From assembly GCA_947458875.1 (NCBI GenBank), contig CANGZD010000009.1, positions 1-44,679 of the forward strand: a stretch of DNA of 44,679 nt, written 5' to 3'. Shown here one piece after another: positions 1 to 7,432 of this stretch. Source of the DNA: Sphingobacteriaceae bacterium. GTDB taxonomy: Bacteria; Bacteroidota; Bacteroidia; Sphingobacteriales; Sphingobacteriaceae. Each line of letters starts with the position of its first letter. The stretch's first letter is position 1. The notes under the pieces were generated by a model. The model saw nothing but the letters and a program-made list of their open reading frames with translations. It did not search any database and was not told where the DNA came from. The translations under genes were made by a program, and so were the position numbers.

Positions 1-885
1 GTTCCAGGTGTGGAAGGATTGATCCACGTATCTGAAATGTCTTGGTCTCAAAACTTACGTAACCCTCAAGAATTTATGAAAGTGGGTGATGTAATTGAGG
101 CACAAGTATTAACCTTGGATCGCGATGAGCGCAAAATGAGCTTAGGAATTAAGCAATTAACGCCAGATCCTTGGAAAGATTTAGCTAAACGCTATCCTGT
201 AGGCAGCAAACAAACTGCTGTGGTGAAAAACATGACCAATTTCGGTGTGTTTGTTGAGCTGGAAGATGGCATTGACGGCTTGATCCACATTTCAGATCTA
301 TCTTGGTCTAAAAAAGTAAATCACCCTAATGAATTTACCAAAGTTGGTGAAACCTTAGAAGTAGTGGTTTTAGAATTAGACGAAGAGAATCGCAAATTAA
401 GCTTAGGTCACAAACAATTGGAAGAAAACCCTTGGGAAACTTTCGAGACCGTGTTCACTTTAGACTCAGTTCACCAAGGAACAGTTTTAAAAGTAACTGA
501 CAAAGGTGCCGTTATTGCTTTACCATATGGTGTTGAAGGCTTCTGCCCTACCAAACATATGGCTAAACAAGAAGGCGGAGCGATCAAAGCTGACGAAACT
601 GCTGATTTCAGAATTATCGAATTCAACAAAGATTCTAAACGTATCGTTGTTTCACACGCCCGTATTTGGGAAGAAGTGAAAGCTGAAGAACGTAAAGAAG
701 AAATCAGTCAGAAGAAAAAAGATGCGAAAGCAGCACAAAGTGCCGTTAAAAAAGTAAAAGACTCTGTGGAGAAATCTACTTTAGGTGACTTAGATGTGCT
801 ATCGCAACTGAAAGCCAGCATGGAAGGCGCAGAAACAAAAGCTGCAAAAACCAAGAAAGCTGCTAAAGAAGATGATGCTGAGTAA
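1..885 (+). CDS. rpsA: 30S ribosomal protein S1, 3' part (5' end outside window)
   Basis: The reading frame is open from base 1, so this is the C-terminal 294 residues of a longer protein; the first in-frame start-like codon (GTG at 10) is internal. Three S1/OB-fold repeats are visible: the end of one at residues 1-60 (GLIHVSEMSW), a full one at about 64-145 (NFGVFVELEDGIDGLIHISDLSW) and a more divergent one at about 150-225. A Lys/Glu/Ala-rich tail follows, as in many Bacteroidota S1 proteins. S1 binds mRNA on the 30S subunit and helps initiation, notably of transcripts with weak Shine-Dalgarno sequences, which suits this genome. A strong hairpin terminator follows 20 nt after the stop. Confidence 0.95.
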   Translation, partial: VPGVEGLIHVSEMSWSQNLRNPQEFMKVGDVIEAQVLTLDRDERKMSLGIKQLTPDPWKDLAKRYPVGSKQTAVVKNMTNFGVFVELEDGIDGLIHISDLSWSKKVNHPNEFTKVGETLEVVVLELDEENRKLSLGHKQLEENPWETFETVFTLDSVHQGTVLKVTDKGAVIALPYGVEGFCPTKHMAKQEGGAIKADETADFRIIEFNKDSKRIVVSHARIWEEVKAEERKEEISQKKKDAKAAQSAVKKVKDSVEKSTLGDLDVLSQLKASMEGAETKAAKTKKAAKEDDAE

Positions 886-904
886 TTAAGCTAAACTTTC
901 TATA

Positions 905-938
905 AAAAGCCCCTCTGAGATTTAGAGGGGCTTTTTTG
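905..938 (+). terminator. Rho-independent terminator after rpsA
   Basis: A 12-bp perfect stem (905-916 pairs with 924-935, core GCCCCTCT/AGAGGGGC) with a 7-nt loop runs into a T-tract. It separates rpsA from the pyrR-pyrB unit. Confidence 0.9.
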
Positions 939-944
939 TTAGTA

Positions 945-1012
945 TTATCTGGAGCTGGTCGAAAGGTCTCTACAGGCTCATCACTCCACAAGCTCAGGAT
1001 GACAAAATTTTA
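945..1012. repeat. possible degenerate dispersed intergenic repeat
   Basis: Between the rpsA terminator and the pyrR promoter lies a non-coding stretch carrying words such as GGTCGAAAGGTCTC and AGCTCAGGATGACA. From memory these resemble the short dispersed intergenic repeats common in Sphingobacteriaceae. A shorter related-looking stretch, read on the other strand, lies at about 14555-14592. I could not compare it with the rest of the genome, so the call is weak. Confidence 0.25.
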
Positions 1013-1028
1013 TTTTAGAAATTTTTGC

Positions 1029-1036
1029 TATTTTTA
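1029..1036 (+). promoter_or_regulatory. candidate -7 box for pyrR-pyrB
   Basis: TATTTTTA fits TAnnTTTG with one mismatch and lies 17 nt before the pyrR start. No clear -33 TTTG is present. No PyrR-type antiterminator/terminator pair is visible in the short leader. Confidence 0.35.
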
Positions 1037-1053
1037 CTCCAATCCAAAGCAAG

Positions 1054-1596
1054 ATGCAAAATTTAACTCTGCTCGACGGTCAGAAATTCCAGATAACCAT
1101 TCAGCGTCTTTGCCATCAATTAATAGAAAATCACAACGACTTTTCCGAATCTGTCATCATCGGCATTCAGCCAAGGGGTATTTATTTGGCCAAAAGAATC
1201 ACCGATGAATTACACCGGCTCTTACCAAAAGCCAGTATCACCCATGGTAACCTCGATATTACTTTTTTTAGAGACGATATTCGTACCAATAAAGACCTGC
1301 CACCTGCTTCAAGTACCAAAATCGATTTCATGATTGAAGACAAGCGGGTCATTTTAGTAGATGACGTACTTTGGACCGGCAGAACCATTAGAGCAGCATT
1401 GGATGCACTCTTAGCTTTCGGCAGGCCTAGAAAAGTTGAATTATTGGTTTTGGTAGATCGACGCTTCTCCAGACAATTACCAATAGAGCCCGATTACATC
1501 GGCATGCAGGTAGATTCTGTAGATTCACAAAAAGTGATCGTTTGCTGGGAAGAAACCGATAAAAAAGATCAAATCACCCTCATTTCAGGAAAATAA
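1054..1596 (+). CDS. pyrR: PyrR-type phosphoribosyltransferase (pyr regulator / uracil phosphoribosyltransferase)
   Basis: This 180-residue type I phosphoribosyltransferase carries the PRPP-binding signature VILVDDVLWTGRTI at residues 99-112 and an N-terminal GIQPRG segment (37-42), both typical of PyrR. Family members convert uracil and PRPP to UMP; in Firmicutes they also bind pyr mRNA to control attenuation. The gene is 1 nt upstream of pyrB, so the two are almost certainly cotranscribed and act in pyrimidine supply. No attenuator is seen upstream, so the RNA-regulatory role is unsupported here and the enzyme may act only in salvage. The ATG at 1054 fits family length; an overlapping 936-1208 frame is a shadow. 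Confidence 0.9.
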   Translation: MQNLTLLDGQKFQITIQRLCHQLIENHNDFSESVIIGIQPRGIYLAKRITDELHRLLPKASITHGNLDITFFRDDIRTNKDLPPASSTKIDFMIEDKRVILVDDVLWTGRTIRAALDALLAFGRPRKVELLVLVDRRFSRQLPIEPDYIGMQVDSVDSQKVIVCWEETDKKDQITLISGK

Positions 1597-1597
1597 T

Positions 1598-2536
1598 ATG
1601 GCAGATCAACATCCAAAACTCAGCACCAAACACCTCCTCGGTATCAAAGATCTGACACCAGGAGACATTCAGCTGATTTTTGAAACTGCCGATAATTTCA
1701 AAGACGTTTTAAACCGACCCATCAAAAAGGTCCCCTCTTTGCGAGACATCACCATTGCCAATATTTTTTTCGAAAACTCCACCCGCACCAAATTATCCTT
1801 CGAACTGGCCGAAAAACGTCTTTCTGCCGATGTGATCAGCTTTGCAGCCTCCTCTTCATCGGTAAGCAAGGGCGAAACACTTATTGATACGGTCAACAAT
1901 ATTTTGGCCATGAAGGTGGATATGGTGGTGATGCGTCATCCACATGCCGGTGCCGGATTATTTTTGAGTAAACATGTAGATGCCCAAATCATCAATGCGG
2001 GCGACGGAGCGCATGAACACCCTACACAAGCCCTACTCGATGCTTTTTCCATTCGCGAAAAATATGGTGAGGTAACTGGTAAAAAAGTGGCCATTATTGG
2101 CGACATTCTTCACTCCAGAGTGGCCCTATCCAATATACTTTGCTTACAAAAATTGGGCGCCGAAGTAATGGTTTGCGGCCCCACCACCCTCATTCCCAAA
2201 CACATCAACAGCTTGGGTGTAAAAGTAGAGCATGATTTATTCAAGGCCCTCAATTGGTGCGATGTAGCCAATATGCTCCGCATACAGCTGGAACGCCAGG
2301 AGATGCGTTATTTCCCGTCTTTAAGAGAATACAGTATGCTTTACGGGCTAAACAAGCAAATCCTCGACTCGCTCGATAAGGAGATCACTGTGATGCACCC
2401 CGGGCCCATTAACCGCGGGGTAGAGATTACCAGTGATGTAGCCGACAGCAATCAATCCATCATTCTGGACCAGGTAGAAAATGGGGTGGCCATCCGCATG
2501 GCAGTTTTATATCTACTCGCCGGATACCGCTCATAA
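1598..2536 (+). CDS. pyrB: aspartate carbamoyltransferase catalytic subunit
   Basis: This 312-residue protein transfers the carbamoyl group of carbamoyl phosphate to aspartate, the committed step of pyrimidine synthesis in the cytosol. The carbamoyl-phosphate loop STRTK is at residues 61-65, the 80s-type loop SSVSKGET at 87-94, HEHPTQALLD at 139-148 and MHPGPINRG at 266-274. These assign it to ATCase rather than ornithine carbamoyltransferase. The start lies one base after the pyrR stop. No regulatory subunit (pyrI) or other pyr gene is adjacent, so allosteric control by nucleotides through PyrI cannot be inferred. Length is normal and the frame is intact. Confidence 0.96.
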   Translation: MADQHPKLSTKHLLGIKDLTPGDIQLIFETADNFKDVLNRPIKKVPSLRDITIANIFFENSTRTKLSFELAEKRLSADVISFAASSSSVSKGETLIDTVNNILAMKVDMVVMRHPHAGAGLFLSKHVDAQIINAGDGAHEHPTQALLDAFSIREKYGEVTGKKVAIIGDILHSRVALSNILCLQKLGAEVMVCGPTTLIPKHINSLGVKVEHDLFKALNWCDVANMLRIQLERQEMRYFPSLREYSMLYGLNKQILDSLDKEITVMHPGPINRGVEITSDVADSNQSIILDQVENGVAIRMAVLYLLAGYRS

Positions 2537-2555
2537 GACTCCTTGAGGTGTTTTT

Positions 2556-2564
2556 TGTGGATAA
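2556..2564 (-). promoter_or_regulatory. perfect DnaA box (minus orientation)
   Basis: TGTGGATAA is the reverse complement of the consensus DnaA box TTATCCACA. It lies 20 nt after pyrB and faces the box at 2614-2622. Confidence 0.6.
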
Positions 2565-2613
2565 TTATTTCCGATTAAAACATTCCGGAACAAAACTTTT
2601 CGCTAAACTTGCC

Positions 2614-2622
2614 TTATCCACA
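2614..2622 (+). promoter_or_regulatory. perfect DnaA box (plus orientation)
   Basis: TTATCCACA, an exact consensus DnaA box, lies about 58 nt from an inverted partner in the same 156-nt gap. An AT-rich stretch with the hairpin TTGATT-ATTA-AATCAA (about 2627-2642) follows. Confidence 0.6.
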
Positions 2623-2692
2623 GGTGTTGATTATTAAATCAAAATCGGCGTCTAAATTGAATTAAATTAGTACTTCACATCATTGCAAGCTC

Positions 2693-5600
2693 ATGTTGAA
2701 ACTACGTCGGGTTTATACAATTTTATTTATACTCATTTCTACCACCACTTTAGCACAACAAGCTTCCTTGCAGCAAGTTTACCGTACTTATCAAAACGGC
2801 TTAGACTTATTCAAGAAACATAATTATGTAGCTGCAGCTGCTCAATTTAAAAGAGCAGAGTTAAATGTTATTGCTGATCAAAAAATTGGAGATTTTGAAG
2901 AGATGAGCCTTCTGAAAGAGAACGCTTTGTATTATAGAGGGGTTTGTGCGCTCGAGCTGGAAAATGATGATGCCGAGGGCTTATTGCAAAGATTTGTTAA
3001 AGAATATCCGACCAACAACCTAAGCCATTCTGCTTATTACCAATTGGGGCGTCTCAATTTCACCAAAAAGAATTATGCGGAGACCATTTCTTGGTTGAAA
3101 AAAGTAAAAGAAAACGAGCTTGACCAGCAGAACAGCGTGGAATATCGCTTTAAATTGGCCTATGCTTTTTTTGAGACCAAAGATTATGCGGCAGCCGAAC
3201 CCTTATTTGGTCAGTTGAAAGATGAAACCTCTAAATATCGGGATGAGGCTATTTATTACTATGCCTACATAAGTTATTTAAATGCCGATTATCAAACTGC
3301 TTTGAAAGAATTTGAGCGACTAAAAAGTTCAAAAACCTACGAGGAGAGTTACCCCTATTATATCTCTGCACTTTATTTCTTAGATGGCAGGTATCAAGAC
3401 GTGATTTCTTATGCCATACCGAACTTGAAAACCATCCAAAAGAGATATGAAACAGAGCTTTATCGCATCATTGCAGCTTCTTATTTCGCCTTAACTGATT
3501 ATCTGCAGGCTGCAGTTTATTACCAGGAATTTCAAGACAGAGATCTAAAAGTCACTCAAAACAATCAGGATGCTTACCAAATTGGCTATACTGCACTTCA
3601 ACTGAAAAATTATAAAAAAGCGATTGAAGAATTGGAGACCCTGGGCACCACCGACGAGTTTTTCCAGAGTGGCATGATCGCTTTAGCAAAAGCTTTTTTG
3701 GCGATAGATGATAAACAAGCTGCTCGGAATGCATTTTTTAGAGCTGCTAAACTGAATTACGATAAAGAGTTGCAAGAAGAAGGTGCTTTTAACTATGCTA
3801 AACTTTCCTACGAACTAGAATTTCATCAGGTAGCTTTAGATGCGACTCAGGAATTCATCAGCAATTATGCTTCATCAAAGCGCATCAATGAGGCAAAAAC
3901 GCTTTTGGGTGAAATTTTGCTTACTACCAAAAATTACAAAGACGCCATCGACGTCCTGGAAAGCATAAGCAACCGAAATAAAGAAGCACAGGAGGTTTAC
4001 CAAAAAGTGACTTACTATCGCGGTTTGGAATTCTTCAATGAGAGAGCATTCCAAAATGCTATTTCAGCATTTTTGCGTTCAAACAAAGCAGCTATCGATC
4101 CAGAAATTGCTGCATTGTCTACCTATTGGATGGCCGAGTCGATGTATGAAGTTCGGAAATATGGAGAAGCAATTGAGAAGTTTCAAGCTTTTCTACTCAT
4201 GCCCGAGTCGCGGAAAAGTAAACTCTACAACTTTGCCTATTATGCCCTTGCTTATGCCTATTTTGAAGATGAGAACTATTATAAATCAGCTAATTATTTT
4301 GAGCAATTTTTACGAGGGTCAGAAATCGATCTGAATACCAGAATTGATGCCACCCTCCGCTTGGCCGATTCTTATTTCGTAGTAAAAAACTACGTGAGCG
4401 CATTGGCTAATTACCAGAAAATCATAGCAGAAGCAGGTTCAGGGCATGATTACGCCTTGTTTCAACAAGGAATGATCCAAGGATTACAAGGCCTCAATGA
4501 TGAAAAAATTGCCAGCCATCAATCGCTATTACAGTTGTTTCCTAATTCCAATTATGCCGATGATGCCGGCTTTGAAATTGCCTATACCTATTTTGTAAAA
4601 GGGGATTTTGAACGCTCAAAAGCCGACCTGACTGCCTTAATTGAAAAATACCCAAGGAGCAGTTATGTGCCACGTGCCTTAGTTACCATCGGTTTGGTTC
4701 AGTACAACCAGGATAGTGATGATGCAGCATTAGAAACTTTCAAAAAAGTAATTAGTGATTATCAGGTGACTGATGAAGCACAGCAAGCACTCGAATCAAT
4801 CAGGAACATCTACATGGATAGAGCTGATGCCGATGGCTTTTTGAATTATGCCAACTCTACCAATATTGGCAATTTTACCCTTGCAGAGCAAGACAACCTG
4901 ATTTTTCAGGCTGCCAATAAAAGATTTTTAACTGGAGATTATGCAGGGACCATTGACGCAGTTTTTGCTTATTTCGACAAGTTTCCTAAAGCCATCCATA
5001 CCAAGCAAGCTCGGTTCATCAGGGCAGAAAGTTTGGTTAAAACCGGTAGGCCAAACGATGCAATTCCTGATTATGAATTTATCTTGAACGACTGGACCAG
5101 TGATTATACAGAGCGGGCATTGATCAGCATTTCTAAACTTTATTTGGAGCAGAAAAAATACAATGAGGCCATTGTTCACCTAAAAAAGCTGGAACTCACC
5201 TCAGAATATCGTGCCAATTATGGTTTTGCATTGAATAATTTGATGTTAGCCTATGCAAATCTCAATATGCCCGATGAAACCTTGAAATATACCGATCTCT
5301 TAAAAGTGTTTGAAAAATCATCTGAAGAAGACAAATTGAGGGCACAACTATTTGCTGGCAAAGCCTACTTGACCAAGGGAAACCAGACTGCCGCACTGAA
5401 AGAATTGGATGAAGTAAACAAAAAGACACAAACTATTTTAGCAGCTGAGGCTAGGTATTTGATCGCCGAAATTCAATTTTCAAAGGGAAATTATGCCGAA
5501 TCACAAAAAACGGCATTTGACCTGATCAATAACCTGCCATCTTTTGATTATTGGGTAGCGAAAAGTTTCCTGCTGCTTGCTGACAATTACCTGGCTTTAA

Positions 5601-5716
5601 ATGACCTATTTCAGGCAAAGAGTACCCTACAAAGTTTGTTAGATAATTATACGGGCGATGATGAAATATTGCCTAAAGTAAGAGAAAAATTAGATGCGCT
5701 TAATAAATCGAATTAA
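2693..5716 (+). CDS. large periplasmic tetratricopeptide-repeat protein (CpoB/YbgF- and BamD-like repeats)
   Basis: This 1007-residue protein begins with a signal peptide (MLKLRRVYTILFILISTTTLAQ, cleavage near 22). The rest is tandem TPR helices with the recurrent pattern A.Y.LG...F..KNYA.AI..F. In several repeats, for example FPNSNYADDAGFEIAYTYF and KYPRSSYVPRALVTIGLVQY (about 620-680), the form is that of the YbgF/CpoB and BamD families, which bind envelope partners. It probably acts in the periplasm as a protein-interaction scaffold. It heads a tight run with an outer-membrane barrel (1-nt gap), an HU/SPOR protein and ExbB/ExbD/TonB genes, suggesting a role in a trans-envelope machine. The specific function is unknown. 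Confidence 0.85.
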   Translation: MLKLRRVYTILFILISTTTLAQQASLQQVYRTYQNGLDLFKKHNYVAAAAQFKRAELNVIADQKIGDFEEMSLLKENALYYRGVCALELENDDAEGLLQRFVKEYPTNNLSHSAYYQLGRLNFTKKNYAETISWLKKVKENELDQQNSVEYRFKLAYAFFETKDYAAAEPLFGQLKDETSKYRDEAIYYYAYISYLNADYQTALKEFERLKSSKTYEESYPYYISALYFLDGRYQDVISYAIPNLKTIQKRYETELYRIIAASYFALTDYLQAAVYYQEFQDRDLKVTQNNQDAYQIGYTALQLKNYKKAIEELETLGTTDEFFQSGMIALAKAFLAIDDKQAARNAFFRAAKLNYDKELQEEGAFNYAKLSYELEFHQVALDATQEFISNYASSKRINEAKTLLGEILLTTKNYKDAIDVLESISNRNKEAQEVYQKVTYYRGLEFFNERAFQNAISAFLRSNKAAIDPEIAALSTYWMAESMYEVRKYGEAIEKFQAFLLMPESRKSKLYNFAYYALAYAYFEDENYYKSANYFEQFLRGSEIDLNTRIDATLRLADSYFVVKNYVSALANYQKIIAEAGSGHDYALFQQGMIQGLQGLNDEKIASHQSLLQLFPNSNYADDAGFEIAYTYFVKGDFERSKADLTALIEKYPRSSYVPRALVTIGLVQYNQDSDDAALETFKKVISDYQVTDEAQQALESIRNIYMDRADADGFLNYANSTNIGNFTLAEQDNLIFQAANKRFLTGDYAGTIDAVFAYFDKFPKAIHTKQARFIRAESLVKTGRPNDAIPDYEFILNDWTSDYTERALISISKLYLEQKKYNEAIVHLKKLELTSEYRANYGFALNNLMLAYANLNMPDETLKYTDLLKVFEKSSEEDKLRAQLFAGKAYLTKGNQTAALKELDEVNKKTQTILAAEARYLIAEIQFSKGNYAESQKTAFDLINNLPSFDYWVAKSFLLLADNYLALNDLFQAKSTLQSLLDNYTGDDEILPKVREKLDALNKSN

Positions 5717-5717
5717 G

Positions 5718-7388
5718 ATGAAATTTACCAGCCAGATTACTTTCTTGTCCTTTTTATTGATCGGTGTTTGTTCCTTCAAAACATCAAATGCACAAGATAC
5801 AAAAGAAACTCCCGCCAAAACGGAGCCTGCCAAAGCCGTAATGGCAGAAGAAATTGAAGTAGTTCGTCCTTATAAACCTGTATTGGCCAATGCTGCTAAA
5901 ATCAGGAGGAATCCGAATTTAAACGACGCTCCGGCATTTAAACCTGTACTCAGCTATCAGATCCTGGATAAGAAACTGGAACTAAACACCGATATCCGAA
6001 CCTTACAATACCAACAACTGAATCTCCCCCCTTCTCCTGCTTCCGATAATAATTCGTTCAAGGCAGGCTTGGGAAGCCTGAACACCAGCATGGGAGAATT
6101 GTATTTGAACAATGGTAGAGATCAAGCCTTACAAACCGGATTTTTCGCAAAACACCTGGCCCAAAAAGGTGAAATTAACAAACAGGAATTTTCGCAACAG
6201 CATTTGGGAGCCTTTCTAAAATCAATTGGTAAACACTCTAGTTTTAATACTAAAGCCGGATTTAGAAGATTAGGCACTTACTTTTATGGCGCCGACCCAC
6301 TCGCATTAAATAGTACTGACCCAGCTGCACAAAGTTTGAGTTTAATGCAGTTTTCTGCCGATTTGGGTAGTAATTTTACCACTCAACCTAAAAGTCTTAC
6401 TTATGGCTTAAAGCTCGATGCCAACCTATTTAAGAACAAAACAGCCTCAAAAGAAAACTCCATTCTAATAAGCGGAATGGCAAATAAAAAATGGAAGGAC
6501 TTTGACTTGGGCTTGAACAATTCAGTTGATCTTACCAAAGTACAAGATGTTAATTCATCTGTGAATAACAACCTGCTCAAAATTAATCCATCCCTGAATT
6601 ACCAGGCATTAGGCATGCGTATCAACTTGGGGCTAAATTTTGTTCGGGAAGCTGGACTTGCAGAACGTACAAGTCTGTTCCCATCTATAAATGCTGAGTT
6701 CAGTCTATCGCCTGAATACGCAACTTTATTTGCCGGATTAACGGGTGATGTTAAAAAAACATCTTTAACTGAGTTCTCTTTCGAAAATCCATTTTTAGGA
6801 CAGGATATCAATATCAAAAACGCTAAAGAAAGCAATCATGTTTATGCCGGAATAAAAGGAAATGCCGGATCTAGTTTGGGCTATAAGGCAAGTGTTTGGT
6901 TCAAACGAATTCAGGATCTGCCCTTGTTTGTGAATATGGCTACAGACATGACTCGTTTTGAACTTAGCTATGCAGAAGGCATTAGTAAGTTGACTGGTTT
7001 TGATCTGGAAGTAAATTTGAAGGCGAACGAAATACTTGACATCAATAGCAGACTGCAAGCCATCGATTATCAATTAGAAAATGATGCCAAGGCTTGGTTC
7101 AAACCTGGTTTACGCATAGAAAGTCAAGCCATTGCCAAATTATCTGAAAAAATTCAGCTGAGAAGCGGTCTGGTTTATCAGAGTGAAACTTTTGGAAGAA
7201 ATGCAAGCGCAGAAGCAGTTCGTATCAAAAGTTTCATCGATATGAATGCAGGTGCCGACTATCGGATCAATAAAAGTTGGGGAGCTTTTCTACAAGTAAA
7301 CAACCTTTTAAATCAGCAGTATCAACAATATTTATATTATCCTCAATTAGGATTTAACCTTTTTGGAGGAATTCATTATTCGTTCTGA
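5718..7388 (+). CDS. outer-membrane beta-barrel protein, TonB-dependent-receptor-like barrel without a plug
   Basis: I chose the ATG at 5718, one base after the TPR gene stop and followed at once by a signal peptide (MKFTSQITFLSFLLIGVCSF, cleavage near SNA-QD), over an upstream overlapping start. The 556-residue protein has a short charged N-terminus with EIEVVRPYKPVLA (about residues 44-56), then many alternating amphipathic beta strands, and ends NLFGGIHYSF with the C-terminal aromatic typical of outer-membrane proteins. The final 50 residues (LQVNNLLNQQYQQYLYYPQ) resemble the end of TonB-dependent receptor barrels, but no plug domain is present. It may be the outer-membrane partner of the TonB-like protein encoded four genes downstream. 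Confidence 0.8.
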   Translation: MKFTSQITFLSFLLIGVCSFKTSNAQDTKETPAKTEPAKAVMAEEIEVVRPYKPVLANAAKIRRNPNLNDAPAFKPVLSYQILDKKLELNTDIRTLQYQQLNLPPSPASDNNSFKAGLGSLNTSMGELYLNNGRDQALQTGFFAKHLAQKGEINKQEFSQQHLGAFLKSIGKHSSFNTKAGFRRLGTYFYGADPLALNSTDPAAQSLSLMQFSADLGSNFTTQPKSLTYGLKLDANLFKNKTASKENSILISGMANKKWKDFDLGLNNSVDLTKVQDVNSSVNNNLLKINPSLNYQALGMRINLGLNFVREAGLAERTSLFPSINAEFSLSPEYATLFAGLTGDVKKTSLTEFSFENPFLGQDINIKNAKESNHVYAGIKGNAGSSLGYKASVWFKRIQDLPLFVNMATDMTRFELSYAEGISKLTGFDLEVNLKANEILDINSRLQAIDYQLENDAKAWFKPGLRIESQAIAKLSEKIQLRSGLVYQSETFGRNASAEAVRIKSFIDMNAGADYRINKSWGAFLQVNNLLNQQYQQYLYYPQLGFNLFGGIHYSF

Positions 7389-7395
7389 TGTTTAT

Positions 7396-7427
7396 TTTGG
7401 CATATTTATAATTAACGGTTAATTTTA
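7396..7427 (+). promoter_or_regulatory. promoter of the HU/SPOR-exbB-exbD-tonB unit
   Basis: TTTG (7396-7399), 20 nt, then TAATTTTA (7420-7427) closely matches the Bacteroidota pattern TTTG-N19-21-TAnnTTTG. The start codon follows 5 nt later, so the mRNA would have almost no leader. A perfect palindrome (7410-7424) overlaps the -7 box. Confidence 0.6.
7410..7424. promoter_or_regulatory. palindrome overlapping the -7 box (possible operator)
   Basis: AATTAAC-G-GTTAATT is a perfect 7-bp inverted repeat with a 1-nt centre. It covers the start of the candidate -7 element, a position where a bound protein would block initiation. No regulator is identified. Confidence 0.35.
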
Positions 7428-7432
7428 CTCCG

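Noticed and set aside
936-1208. 90-residue open frame after rpsA
   Set aside because: It runs through the T-tract, the repeat-like stretch and the start of pyrR in another frame; composition is not protein-like.
2537-2692. Replication origin (oriC) at the twin DnaA boxes
   Set aside because: Only two boxes, no dnaA or dnaN nearby, and rpsA, gyrB and rpoBC would all be transcribed against the fork. Kept as a DnaA-box finding, not as an origin feature.
2693-5716. Internal DNA repeats or a CRISPR-like array in the TPR gene
   Set aside because: The periodicity is at protein level (TPR helices) and diverged; there are no identical DNA repeats with spacers.
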